The notes beneath the pieces are model-generated. The model ran no database searches, was not told the origin of the DNA, and saw nothing but the letters and a program-made list of their open reading frames with translations. Both the position numbers and the translations under genes were made by a program. This document shows, piece after piece, positions 7,760-16,179 of a DNA stretch of 64,000 bases (position 1 is its first letter; the number at the start of each line of letters is the position of its first letter). Origin of the DNA: Burkholderiales bacterium 67-32 (GTDB lineage Bacteria; Pseudomonadota; Gammaproteobacteria; Burkholderiales; Burkholderiaceae_B); contig MKUP01000011.1 in the NCBI GenBank assembly GCA_001898625.1, positions 1-64,000 of the forward strand. Reading direction: 5' to 3'.

Positions 7760-9190
7760 TCACGCCACGACCGGCGTGTACCCCCCTATGCCCGCCCCCG
7801 CCCGGATCGCCGCGTCGCCGCCATGGCGCTGGATCAGCTCGGCCTGCCGGGCCTTGGCGCGGCGGTCGACCTCGTCGGGGTCGCAGAACTCGGCCAGCCG
7901 CTCGCGCCAGGCGCGCACCCGTTCCGGCGCCTTCGCGGCGATGTCGCGCAGTTCGCCCGGATCGTCGTCCAGGTCGAACAACTGGGGAGGATGGTCGCAA
8001 TAGTGGACGTACTTGGTATGGGCATCGCGCAGCATGAAGACGCCGGCGCGCGAGCCAACGGTATGGTATTCGGACAGCACCGCGCGGCCGGCGGGCAGCT
8101 CCCGCAGCAGCGAACGGGCCGACGGCGACACCCGTCCGGCATCGGCCGGTACGCCCACCGCGTCGAGCACGGTGTCGTAGACGTCGGTCTGGCCGACGGG
8201 CGTGTGTTCGACGCGCCCGGCCGCGATGCCCGCCCCGGACAGGATCATCGGTATGCCCGCCGACTCGGCGTACATGGTGCTCTTGCCCCACAGCCCTCGC
8301 GCGCCCACGTTGTCGCCATGGTCGCTCAAGTACATGATGCGGGAGCTGTCGTCCAGCCCGCCGGCCTCCAGCGCCTGGCGCAACGCGCCGACCTTGGCGT
8401 CCAGGAAGCTGACCAGGCCGTAGTAGCCGGCCAGGGCCCGCCTGACGTCCGATTCGTCGCGGAAATGGACGTTGTAGCCGGTCTCGCGCGCATATTGCCG
8501 GATGAAGGGATGGGCCTCGTCGTCGATGCCGAACCGGTAGGCCTTGGGCAGGCGCAGTGGCTGCCCGGCGTAGCGGTCGAAGAAAGGCGCCGGCACGGTC
8601 AACGGAAAATGCGGCGCGACCAGCGACACCATCAGCACCCAGGGCTTGTCCGGGGCGGGCGCCGCCGCCTTGCGCCGCAGCCACTCGACCGCCGTGTCGC
8701 AGATGCGGTCGTCGTAGCGGTTGTAGTCCGATTCGCCCGCGCACGCCGAAGCCAGCATGTTCGCGCCGTCGCCCAGCGACGCCGGCGGATTGCGCAGCAG
8801 CATCTTGACCTCGCCCCGGCCCCCATGGATGTGCATGGGCAGCAGACTCTCGGAAAAACCGTAGTCGTCGCCCTGGGTGCCGCGGTAGTGGAGCTTGCCG
8901 ATGGACACCACCTCGTGCCCGCGCTGGCGCAGGACATGGTGCCAACTGGGCGCCACGCCGTCGTAGGCATCGACGTTGTCCCAGTACCCGGCCTCGTGCA
9001 CAGCCCGCCCGGTGGCGAGCGCGGCGCGGGTCGGCACGCAGATGGGGCTGGCGCACACCGCATTGGCGAAGCGCGTGCCCGACGCGGCCAGCGCGTCCAG
9101 ATGCGGGGTCGACACCTCGTCATGGCCGGCGCAGCCCATGACGCCGGGGCTGTGTTCGTCCGACAGGATGATCAGGAGATTGGAAGCCAT
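7760..9190 (-). CDS. Sulfatase/phosphonate monoester hydrolase family protein
   Basis: A 476-residue alkaline-phosphatase-superfamily enzyme. The N-terminal metal site is SDEHSP. The nucleophile motif CVPTR (C51) is the formylglycine-forming signature, and YLSDHGDNVG is the second metal site. The pattern and length fit type I sulfatases such as choline-sulfatase-like enzymes. There is no signal peptide, so it acts in the cytoplasm on an imported ester. ATG 9190 is chosen as it begins at the family's first strand; a start 18 bp upstream is possible. It is divergent from the MarR gene, and a Bug receptor follows, suggesting a small uptake-and-hydrolysis unit under MarR control. Confidence 0.88.
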   Translation of the reverse strand: MASNLLIILSDEHSPGVMGCAGHDEVSTPHLDALAASGTRFANAVCASPICVPTRAALATGRAVHEAGYWDNVDAYDGVAPSWHHVLRQRGHEVVSIGKLHYRGTQGDDYGFSESLLPMHIHGGRGEVKMLLRNPPASLGDGANMLASACAGESDYNRYDDRICDTAVEWLRRKAAAPAPDKPWVLMVSLVAPHFPLTVPAPFFDRYAGQPLRLPKAYRFGIDDEAHPFIRQYARETGYNVHFRDESDVRRALAGYYGLVSFLDAKVGALRQALEAGGLDDSSRIMYLSDHGDNVGARGLWGKSTMYAESAGIPMILSGAGIAAGRVEHTPVGQTDVYDTVLDAVGVPADAGRVSPSARSLLRELPAGRAVLSEYHTVGSRAGVFMLRDAHTKYVHYCDHPPQLFDLDDDPGELRDIAAKAPERVRAWRERLAEFCDPDEVDRRAKARQAELIQRHGGDAAIRAGAGIGGYTPVVA

Positions 9191-9237
9191 GAAGAAGCGG
9201 ATCGCCAAGATGTGCGGAAGAGACGATGCGCGCTTTT

Positions 9238-9267
9238 CGTTGTCTTGTCAATGATGTTTTGACAACG
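9238..9267. promoter_or_regulatory. Probable MarR operator
   Basis: An inverted repeat CGTTGTC / GACAACG with a 16-bp spacer (9238-9244 and 9261-9267), with a nested TTGTCA...TTGACAA. It sits in the 141-bp gap between the divergent sulfatase and MarR genes, where MarR-family regulators usually bind to control both themselves and the neighbour. Confidence 0.55.
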
Positions 9268-9331
9268 AATTGGCGGTTGGCGCGCGCTTCTGTCAACATG
9301 GCGCCTGTCCGTCCCACTCTCGTCCCGGCCC

Positions 9332-9829
9332 ATGCCCATGACCGCCCCCTCCCGATCCTCGTCCCGCCGGCGCGGCCCCGCGCCGGTCGATTTCGAATTG
9401 GCTTCGCTGCTGGGCTTCGTCATCTTCCGCCTGTCGTCCAGCCTGGGCGGCCTGGCCGAACGGGATGCGCAGGAAGTGGCCGGACTGACCCTGCCCGAGT
9501 ACCGCTGCCTGGTAGTCCTGGCCACGCGCGGCGACATGGGCGTCACGCCGCTGTGCCAGGTCATGCACATCGACAAGGCCTGGGTCAGCCGCACGCTGGC
9601 CAAGCTGGCGCAGGCGGGACTGGTGGGCTCGATCCCCGACCCCGCCGACGCCCGCCGCACCATCTTCAGCGTGACGCCGCGCGGCCGGCAGACCAGCCAG
9701 GCGCTGATCGCCCAAGCCATGGACAGGCAGGCCAGGATGCTGGAAGGCTTCGATGGGGAGGACGTGGAACGCTTGCTGGAACTCCTGCGCCGGATGCAGG
9801 AGAACGCCGACCGCGCGAAGGGCCAGTAG
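9332..9829 (+). CDS. MarR-family transcriptional regulator
   Basis: A 165-residue winged-helix protein. The recognition region reads LTLPEYRCLVVLATRGDMGVTPLCQVMHIDKAWVSRTLAKLAQAGLV, followed by the wing with the DPADARR segment characteristic of MarR proteins, and ends in a long dimerisation helix. The first 15 residues are Ser/Arg/Pro-rich. It is divergent from the sulfatase-Bug receptor unit and most likely represses it until a ligand binds; the ligand is unknown. A start at 9338 is equally possible. Confidence 0.9.
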   Translation: MPMTAPSRSSSRRRGPAPVDFELASLLGFVIFRLSSSLGGLAERDAQEVAGLTLPEYRCLVVLATRGDMGVTPLCQVMHIDKAWVSRTLAKLAQAGLVGSIPDPADARRTIFSVTPRGRQTSQALIAQAMDRQARMLEGFDGEDVERLLELLRRMQENADRAKGQ

Positions 9830-9838
9830 GCGGACGGC

Positions 9839-10255
9839 TCAGGCCTCGCCGGCCGGCGTCCCGCAGTCCATGCACTTCATGGGTCCCCGGCGCGGCGGGA
9901 AGATGACGCTGCTCCAGCACAGCGTTACCAGCGCCAGCGCCACCTGCGGCCAGTTCACGTCGCGCGCGAACCGCGTGCCGCCGCAGGCCTCGCACCGCTC
10001 GGCCGGCGGCTGGTCGAACACTTCCTGCTGATATTCCCCGCTGTTGCGGCGGGCCAGCACGGCCTGCGCGCGCGGCAGCGACGACGCGGGAACCTGCACC
10101 TGCACGCCGCCCAGGGCCAGCGAAAAGGGCCAGTTGGCCCAAACCAGGTGCTCGTTCTGCAGCAGCACCGGGATCCCCTCGCTTTCCAGCAGCCCGCGCG
10201 TGATGTGGGCATCCCAAGGGTTGGTATGGACTTCCAGGGTGACGAACTCGGCCAT
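9839..10255 (-). CDS. DUF2007 domain protein with a C-terminal zinc-ribbon-like tail
   Basis: A 138-residue protein. Residues 1-70 match DUF2007 (putative prokaryotic signal-transducing protein): FVTLEVHTNPWDAHITRGLLESEGIPVLLQNEHLVW and QVQVPASSLPRAQAVL. A short hydrophobic stretch (VALALVTLCWSSVIF) is flanked by two CxxC pairs, CEAC and CMDC, which could bind zinc. DUF2007 resembles a PII-like ferredoxin fold, but its role is unknown. It follows fadA by 65 bp on the same strand. Confidence 0.8.
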   Translation of the reverse strand: MAEFVTLEVHTNPWDAHITRGLLESEGIPVLLQNEHLVWANWPFSLALGGVQVQVPASSLPRAQAVLARRNSGEYQQEVFDQPPAERCEACGGTRFARDVNWPQVALALVTLCWSSVIFPPRRGPMKCMDCGTPAGEA

Positions 10256-10320
10256 TCCACGTCCCTCCCGTCGCCGCGCGGCGTTCCCCGGGGCAGGGAC
10301 GCGCCGCGCCTGGTCCTGCG

Positions 10321-11520
10321 CTAGACCCGCTCGAAGATCCCCGCGGCGCCCATGCCCGTGCCCACGCACATCGTGACCATGCCGTACTTCAGGTTCCTGC
10401 GCCGCAGCGCATGCACCACGGTGGAAGCACGGATCGCGCCGGTCGCCCCCAGCGGATGGCCGAGCGCGATCGCGCCGCCCATGGGATTGACCTTGGACGG
10501 ATCCAGGCCCAGGTCGCGGATCACCGCCAGCGACTGCGCGGCGAACGCCTCGTTGAGCTCGATCCAGTCGAGGTCCGCCAACGACAGGCCGGCCTGCCGC
10601 AGCGCGGCGGGCACCGCCTCCTTGGGACCGATGCCCATGATCTCGGGCGGCACGCCCCGCACCGTGGCGGTCACGAAACGCGCCAGCGGCACGAGGTTGA
10701 ATTCCTTTAGCACCTTCTCGGACACCAGCACCAGCGCACCCGCGCCGTCCGAGGTCTGGGAACTGTTGCCCGCGGTCACGCTGCCCTTGGCCGCGAACAC
10801 CGGCCGCAGGCGGCCCAGCGCCTCGGCGCTGGTGTCGGCGCGCGGCCCCTCGTCCAGCGACATCGTGCGCTTGCGCACCGCCACCTTCTCCGCCTCCAGG
10901 TCGGGAAAGCGTGTCACCACCTCGAAGGGCGCGATCTCGTCCTTGAACTCGCCCGCCTGCTGCGCGGCCAGCGCCTTCTGGTGCGAACCCAGCGCGAACG
11001 CGTCCTGGTCTTCCCGCGACACCTTCCACTGGGCGGCGACCTTCTCGGCGGTCAGGCCCATGCCGTAGGCGATGCCGATGTTCTCGTCGCCCTCGAACAC
11101 CCGCGGATTGAGCGACGGATTGACGCCCATCATCGGCACCATGCTCATCGACTCGGCGCCGCCGGCGATCATCACGTCGGCCTCGCCCACGCGGATGCGG
11201 TCGGCGGCCATCGCGATGGCGGTCAACCCCGACGCGCAAAAACGGTTCACCGTGACTCCGCCCACGCTTTGCGGCAGGCCGGCCAAGAGGGTCGAAATCC
11301 TGGCCACGTTCATCCCCTGCGCGCCCTCGGGCATCGCGCAGCCGATGATGGCATCCTGGATCCGCCGCGGATCCAGCCCCGGCACCTGCGCCAGCGCCGC
11401 GCGCAGCGCATGGATCAACAAATCATCCGGCCGCACCGTCCGCAACGCCCCCCGCGGCGCCTTCCCGATAGGCGTCCGCGACGCGGCAACGACATACGCA
11501 TCCTGAACCTGACGTGACAT
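10321..11520 (-). CDS. fadA: Acetyl-CoA C-acyltransferase (thiolase)
   Basis: A 399-residue thiolase that performs the last step of beta-oxidation, splitting 3-ketoacyl-CoA with CoA. The nucleophilic Cys is C95 in NRFCASGLTAIA. GGAESMSMVPM, the His motif NPMGGAIALGHPLGATGA and the second Cys in CVGTGMGAAGIFE near the C terminus are all intact. ATG 11520 is preceded by AAGGAG at ideal spacing, so it is preferred over an in-frame start 60 bp upstream. It follows the fadB-like gene on the same strand across a 211-bp gap with hairpins. Confidence 0.92.
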   Translation of the reverse strand: MSRQVQDAYVVAASRTPIGKAPRGALRTVRPDDLLIHALRAALAQVPGLDPRRIQDAIIGCAMPEGAQGMNVARISTLLAGLPQSVGGVTVNRFCASGLTAIAMAADRIRVGEADVMIAGGAESMSMVPMMGVNPSLNPRVFEGDENIGIAYGMGLTAEKVAAQWKVSREDQDAFALGSHQKALAAQQAGEFKDEIAPFEVVTRFPDLEAEKVAVRKRTMSLDEGPRADTSAEALGRLRPVFAAKGSVTAGNSSQTSDGAGALVLVSEKVLKEFNLVPLARFVTATVRGVPPEIMGIGPKEAVPAALRQAGLSLADLDWIELNEAFAAQSLAVIRDLGLDPSKVNPMGGAIALGHPLGATGAIRASTVVHALRRRNLKYGMVTMCVGTGMGAAGIFERV

Positions 11521-11659
11521 CCCCATCTCCTTCAATTCGTCCGTGGCGCCACGAGGCGCCCCTGTTGTTCCACGAACCATAACCCCGCTTCGTCACCACC
11601 TGCACTGAAAGGAGCGCCAAGAACGCCGTTCCCCGCCAGCCAGTTGGTACCCCAGGATG

Positions 11660-11707
11660 CGGTGGATCCGGCTCCGCCGGTCCACCCGCATCGCCCCCTG
11701 GGGGGCG
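11660..11707. repeat. Two adjacent GC-rich palindromes between fadB-like and fadA
   Basis: GGTGGATCCGGC pairs with GCCGGTCCACC (11660-11688, one bulged A), and cgccccc/ggggggcg forms a second hairpin at 11692-11707, followed by cgcgc...gcgcg. There is no T-run, so this is not a classic terminator. Such palindromic intergenic elements recur in Bordetella-type genomes. It sits just upstream of the fadB-like stop in plus coordinates, that is, between the two genes on the transcript, and could protect the fadB mRNA end. Confidence 0.6.
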
Positions 11708-11731
11708 CGCGTCAGCGCGTAGGGGGGGTCA

Positions 11732-14137
11732 TCAATTCCTTATAGGCTTGCCGGTCTGCATCATGCCCATCAAGCGCTCCTGCGTCTTGGGTTCGCCCAG
11801 CAGCGACATGAACGTCTGGCGCTCCAGCGCCATGATCCACTGCTCGTCCACCAGCGACCCCGCCTCGATCTCGCCGCCGCACAGGATCTCGGCAATCGCA
11901 TGGCCCAGGCGGTAGTCGTAGTCCGAGATGAAGCCGCCGTCGCGCATGTTCACCAGTTGCGCGCTCAGCATGGCGATGCCCTCGCTGCCGGCGGCCGCGA
12001 AGGGTTCCTTCCACGGCGCGCGCCAGCCCGTGTCGTGCAGCGACTGCGCCTCGCGGATGGCGGCGTACAGCACCTCGTGCACGTTGAAGACGATGGGATC
12101 GTCGTCCAGCAGATAGCCCATGCGCCGGGCCTCGACCGCGGACTTGGAGACCTGCGCCGTGGCGGCCTGGAGGGCGTATTTCTTCAGGAAGGCCATCAGC
12201 GGCATGTCCGGCGCCAGCGCCCGCTCCTGCGCCGCGCGCCGGGCCAGGTAGGTCAGGCCGCCGCCGCCCGGGATCAAGCCCACGCCCACCTCGACCAGGC
12301 CGAGATAGGTCTCGATATGCGCCACGCGGCGGGCGCAATACACCGACAGCTCGCAGCCGCCGCCCAGCGCCATGCCCGCCAGCGCGGCCACCGTCGGCAC
12401 CTGGGCGTAGCGCAGCCGCAGCATCAGTTGCTGCAGGCGCTCTTCCTCGGGCGCGACGGCCTGCACGCCGCCGCTCATGAACAGCGGCACGATGGCCTGC
12501 AGGTCGGCGCCGGCCGAGAACGGCTCGCCCGGATTCCAAACCACCAGCCCGCGGTAGCTTTCCTCGGCCAGGTCGACGGCGCGCAGCAGCCCCAGCGTCA
12601 CGGCGGGGCTGATGGTGTGCATCTTGGTCTTGAACGAGGCGATCAGCACGTCGTCCAGGCCGGTGCGGTCCAGCGTCCACAGGCGGACGGCCTCGTCCTC
12701 GAAAACGGTCTTGCCGGCGGCCAGCGGCACGATGCCCTCGCCCGCCAGCGGCGCGCGGAAGATCTGGCGCGCATAGACCGGCAGGCTGGAGCGCGGCTCG
12801 AACCTGCCCGCCGCCGGACTCCACGACCCTTCCGGCGTGTGCACGCCGCCGCGCTCGGCCACCGGGCCGCTGGTCACCCAGGCCGGCAGCGGCGCGCTGG
12901 ACAGCGTCTTGCCGGCCGCGATGTCCGCCGCCACCCACTCGGCAACTTTCAGCCAGCCCGCCTGCTGCCACAACTCGAACGGGCCCACGCCCTGGCCGAA
13001 GCCCCAGCGCATGGCGAAGTCCACGTCGCGCGCGGTGCCGGCGATGTCGGCCAGGTGCACGGCGATGTACTGGAAGGTATCGCGCAGGATGGCCCACAGG
13101 AACTGGGCCTGCGGATGCTCGCTGTCGCGCAGCGCCTGCAGGCGCTGCCCGGCGTCCTTGTTCTTCAGGATGCGCGCGACCCCGTCGTCGGCCTTGCCGT
13201 CGGCCGGCACGTACTCGCCCTTGGCCGGGTCCAGCCTCAGGATGGCCTTGCCCTGCTTGCGGAAGAACCCCGCGCCGGTCTTCTGCCCCAGCGCGCCCTG
13301 CTTGATCAGCCCGGCCAGCACCGGCGGCGTGCCGTAGTGCGCGGCGAACGGATCGTCGGGCAGGTAGTCCTCCATGGTCTTGATGACGTGCGCCAGCGTG
13401 TCCAGGCCCACCACGTCGCCGGTACGGAAAGTGCCCGATCTGGCACGGCCCAGCTTCGCGCCCGTCAGGTCATCCACCACATCGTAGGTCAGCCCGAAGC
13501 GCTCGGCCTCGATCATCGCCGACAGCAGCCCGAACACCCCCACCCGATTGCCGATGAAATTGGGCGTGTCCTTGGCCCGCACCACACCTTTGCCCAGCAC
13601 TGTGGTCAGGAAGGCCTCCAGGCGGTCCAGGATGGCGGACTCGGTCTGCGCAGTGGGAATCAGCTCCACCAGATGCATATAGCGCGGCGGATTGAAGAAG
13701 TGCACGCCGCAAAAGCGCGGCAGCAGCGCCGGGGCCATGCCCTTGGACAGCTCGGTGATCGACAGGCCCGACGTGTTGGTGGCGAAGATGGCCTGCGGAC
13801 CAATCGCCGAGGCGACCTTCGCGTACAGGTCATGCTTCCAGTCCATGCGTTCGGCAATGGCCTCGATCACGAGGTCGCATTCCTTGAGCTTGGCCAGATC
13901 GTCCTCATAGTTGGCGGGCTCGATCAGCGCGGCCAGCTCCGGCACGGCCAGCGGAGCGGGGCTGAGCTTGCGCAGATTGTCGATGGCTTTCAGGACGATG
14001 CCGTTCTTGGGGCCTTCCTTGGCGGGCAGATCGAACAGCACGACCGGCACCTTGGCATTGACGCAGTGGGCGGCGATCTGGGCGCCCATGACGCCGGCTC
14101 CAAGCACGGCGACTTTGCGGACGATGAAATTCGACAT
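11732..14137 (-). CDS. Fused 3-hydroxyacyl-CoA dehydrogenase / enoyl-CoA hydratase
   Basis: An 801-residue bifunctional beta-oxidation enzyme. Residues about 5-185 form the NAD-binding domain (VAVLGAGVMGAQIAAHC). The 3-hydroxyacyl-CoA dehydrogenase C-terminal domains follow, with GVHFFNPPRYMHLVELI and FIGNRVGVFGL. The C-terminal third is a crotonase domain (GLVVWNPGEPFSAGADLQAIV, ALAGMALGGGCELSVYCARRVAH). The order, dehydrogenase first, is the FadN-like arrangement rather than E. coli FadB. It converts enoyl-CoA to 3-ketoacyl-CoA, which the adjacent thiolase FadA then cleaves. Confidence 0.93.
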   Translation of the reverse strand: MSNFIVRKVAVLGAGVMGAQIAAHCVNAKVPVVLFDLPAKEGPKNGIVLKAIDNLRKLSPAPLAVPELAALIEPANYEDDLAKLKECDLVIEAIAERMDWKHDLYAKVASAIGPQAIFATNTSGLSITELSKGMAPALLPRFCGVHFFNPPRYMHLVELIPTAQTESAILDRLEAFLTTVLGKGVVRAKDTPNFIGNRVGVFGLLSAMIEAERFGLTYDVVDDLTGAKLGRARSGTFRTGDVVGLDTLAHVIKTMEDYLPDDPFAAHYGTPPVLAGLIKQGALGQKTGAGFFRKQGKAILRLDPAKGEYVPADGKADDGVARILKNKDAGQRLQALRDSEHPQAQFLWAILRDTFQYIAVHLADIAGTARDVDFAMRWGFGQGVGPFELWQQAGWLKVAEWVAADIAAGKTLSSAPLPAWVTSGPVAERGGVHTPEGSWSPAAGRFEPRSSLPVYARQIFRAPLAGEGIVPLAAGKTVFEDEAVRLWTLDRTGLDDVLIASFKTKMHTISPAVTLGLLRAVDLAEESYRGLVVWNPGEPFSAGADLQAIVPLFMSGGVQAVAPEEERLQQLMLRLRYAQVPTVAALAGMALGGGCELSVYCARRVAHIETYLGLVEVGVGLIPGGGGLTYLARRAAQERALAPDMPLMAFLKKYALQAATAQVSKSAVEARRMGYLLDDDPIVFNVHEVLYAAIREAQSLHDTGWRAPWKEPFAAAGSEGIAMLSAQLVNMRDGGFISDYDYRLGHAIAEILCGGEIEAGSLVDEQWIMALERQTFMSLLGEPKTQERLMGMMQTGKPIRN

Positions 14138-14460
14138 GATCTTCCTGGCGGTAAGCGGACCGGCATGGCCGGCCCCATCTACGGGGAAATGCGCGGCAAT
14201 GTCCGCGCATGGACGGATTGGAACCCTCGGGCTTGCGGCAGCCGCCCGCGCATCGGGCGGGCCGTTACAAGGGATAGTCTACCGCCCCTGCCCGGCCTCC
14301 GTCAGGGCGCCCATGTGTCCGGGCGAAATCGGGTGCGGAAAGGCCCGATGGCGCTTACGATCGCGCGCCCCGTCATGGCGGCGAGAACTTCCTGCGTCCA
14401 GGCGGCCACCCATGCCCAGAGGCACCGCTCCCGGTCCCTCCTCCATGCAAGGAACCTGCC
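14138..14460. other. Intergenic region, 323 bp
   Basis: Separates the divergent fadB-like and lipoprotein genes and should hold both promoters. A GGAACC at 14220-14225 has no matching ACNYA element and is not counted as a hrp box. The last bases give AAGGA eight bases before the lipoprotein ATG. I see no further gene, terminator or RNA. Confidence 0.6.
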
Positions 14461-14823
14461 ATGCGCGACAAGATGCACTTCATCCTTTCCTTCCCTCTGT
14501 GCCTGCTGGCCGCCTGCTCATCGGCGCCCGCCAAGCTCAGTCTGCTTCCGCTCGAAGACGGCAGCTACCGCGGCGTCGCGATTGCTGCCAGCGAGTCCCA
14601 GGCATTGAACGGTTCGCTCGGGCTGGCCACATCCACCTGCCTGGGACTCGAGCTTCGCCATGTGGTGGCCGACACACAAATGCGCTTTCGCGGGCCTGCG
14701 CTGAGAGCCGCCGAACGGCGCGGCCTGGCGGCCGGTCTGGCCACCTACGTCAGCGCACCGGCGTTCCCATCGCTCGACGCGAACGATGACTACGAGATCG
14801 ATATCCACTTCAAGTGCGTATGA
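14461..14823 (+). CDS. Small hypothetical lipoprotein
   Basis: A 120-residue protein with a clear lipoprotein signal: a positively charged start, a short hydrophobic core and the lipobox LLAAC at about residue 19. The mature part has about 100 residues with two further Cys (CLGLELRH and the penultimate Cys), which could form a disulfide. I recognise no domain. AAGGA lies eight bases before the ATG. It converges on the F-box/LRR gene, 26 bp between stops. Confidence 0.65.
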   Translation: MRDKMHFILSFPLCLLAACSSAPAKLSLLPLEDGSYRGVAIAASESQALNGSLGLATSTCLGLELRHVVADTQMRFRGPALRAAERRGLAAGLATYVSAPAFPSLDANDDYEIDIHFKCV

Positions 14824-14849
14824 ACTCCGTCCGGCACCGGGACCGGTCT

Positions 14850-16121
14850 TCAAACCTCGATGGTCGGCGGTGGGCCCCCGTGCGGCCACTTCGAACGCAG
14901 GTCCTCGGCGATCTGCTGTCGATTCGCCAGCCCGGTACATCCATACAGACTGACCTCGTTCAGCGCCGGATTGTTCGAAAGGTCCGACAGCCCGGTCACT
15001 TCAAGGCATTCGGCGAGCCAAAATTTCTGCAGCTTCCGGTTCTCCGAAAAATCGAGGACACCCCTCGCGCCTCCCCAGAGGGACAAATTGAGTATCTCCA
15101 GCTCCGGATTCTTCGAAAAATCCCAGATACCGTTGAACTCCGGACATCCCGCCAGCCGGATATCCCGCAGTTTCGAATTCACGGAGAGATCCGACAGGCC
15201 CGTCAACGCCCCACAGACCCGCAAGTCGAGAACCTCCAGATGCGGGCATTTCGAAAGGTCCAGCGTGCTCGCCAATACAGCGCATGACTCGAGCTTGACC
15301 ACCTCCAGGCGGGGATTCCTCGAAAGATCCGACAACTCCGTCAAAGCAAAGCACCCACTCAAATCGAGCTGCCTCAGCTCCGGGTTCCGCGACACATCCA
15401 GCCTGCCCTCCACGGCCTCGCATTCGAAAACCGCGACCGACTCGAGCCTGGGGTTCCCCGAGAAATCCGGCCCCACCGTCCACCTTGAACACGAGGAAAA
15501 TTCGGCCTCGGTCAGATTGGACAAGCGCCTCAAGTCGGGCGGTTCGGGGCGGTCCGAATTTGAGCTGGAGCACCTGAACGCGACCTGTGCATTGGCGCAT
15601 CGCGCGCTGTTCCGCAACCTGCCGATGGCCTGGTCGATGGCGATTATCGACTCCATGGGCATGGAATCCAGGTTCGCCTCAAACCTGAGAGAGTGGAACG
15701 CCCGGCCTGGTTTGCCCGCCGCATCGTGCAGCAGATAGAGCAGCATGGCGGCGTGGGTTTCTGGCAGCGTCGAGAAATTCACCTCGACATTGCCATGGCT
15801 GCCGAGCAGCCTGCCCACACCTTGCGTGAATCCGTCCAGAGATCCCGTTGCAAGGTGCTCGATCGTGTTCCTGGTCACATAGTGCCCTGCACCTTCATTT
15901 CGCGGCATCGACAGAACCACCGGGTCCAGGGCGTTGAACTGCCTGCAAACGCGGATGAATCGGCTTCGCGCCGCGGCCGCCTGTTGTGCGTATAGCGGCG
16001 AATCGGTGGCGGAGGATGAAGGCTCCGAGGTGTTCCCCGGCCTGGCGGGTTCTCCATCGATCAGGTTTTGATAAACAAGACCGAGGATCTCTGGTGGTAA
16101 AGGACTGATAGAAGATGGCAT
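14850..16121 (-). CDS. F-box-like plus leucine-rich-repeat protein, probable T3SS effector
   Basis: A 423-residue protein. Residues 7-22 (PLPPEILGLVYQNLID) match the first half of a eukaryotic F-box. Residues 52-66 (RSRFIRVCRQFNALD) match the second half, with a Ser/Thr/Pro-rich insertion between them. From about residue 190 to 395, LRR units of roughly 23 residues follow the pattern DxSxNPxLExLxLxxCxxLTGL. F-box plus LRR is the build of Ralstonia GALA effectors, which recruit host SCF ubiquitin ligases. The gene lies 58 bp behind a large effector-like gene on the same strand and has no hrp box of its own, so it is probably co-transcribed. There is no signal peptide. Confidence 0.7.
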   Translation of the reverse strand: MPSSISPLPPEILGLVYQNLIDGEPARPGNTSEPSSSATDSPLYAQQAAAARSRFIRVCRQFNALDPVVLSMPRNEGAGHYVTRNTIEHLATGSLDGFTQGVGRLLGSHGNVEVNFSTLPETHAAMLLYLLHDAAGKPGRAFHSLRFEANLDSMPMESIIAIDQAIGRLRNSARCANAQVAFRCSSSNSDRPEPPDLRRLSNLTEAEFSSCSRWTVGPDFSGNPRLESVAVFECEAVEGRLDVSRNPELRQLDLSGCFALTELSDLSRNPRLEVVKLESCAVLASTLDLSKCPHLEVLDLRVCGALTGLSDLSVNSKLRDIRLAGCPEFNGIWDFSKNPELEILNLSLWGGARGVLDFSENRKLQKFWLAECLEVTGLSDLSNNPALNEVSLYGCTGLANRQQIAEDLRSKWPHGGPPPTIEV

Positions 16122-16139
16122 GATTCATTCCAGATGAGC

Positions 16140-16165
16140 GAGAGAACAACATGCGTTGTTCTCTC
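16140..16165. repeat. Perfect 11-bp inverted repeat
   Basis: GAGAGAACAAC and GTTGTTCTCTC are separated by a 4-base loop, lying between the stop of the 744-residue effector gene and the start of the F-box/LRR gene. No T-run follows on the minus strand, so it is more likely an RNA processing or stabilising hairpin, or a protein-binding site, than a terminator. Confidence 0.7.
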
Positions 16166-16179
16166 ACGTCCGTGATCGG

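Noticed and set aside
14220-14225. GGAACC before the small lipoprotein as a sixth hrp box
   Set aside because: No ACNYA element lies 17-18 bases downstream; the same holds for GGAACC at 14451, 24181, 50587 and 54000.
11900-14608. Plus-strand open frame of about 900 codons
   Set aside because: Shadow of the fused fadB-like gene, with His/Gln/Arg-rich composition typical of antisense frames.
16140-16165. Palindrome as a Rho-independent terminator
   Set aside because: The stem is perfect, but no T-run follows on either strand.
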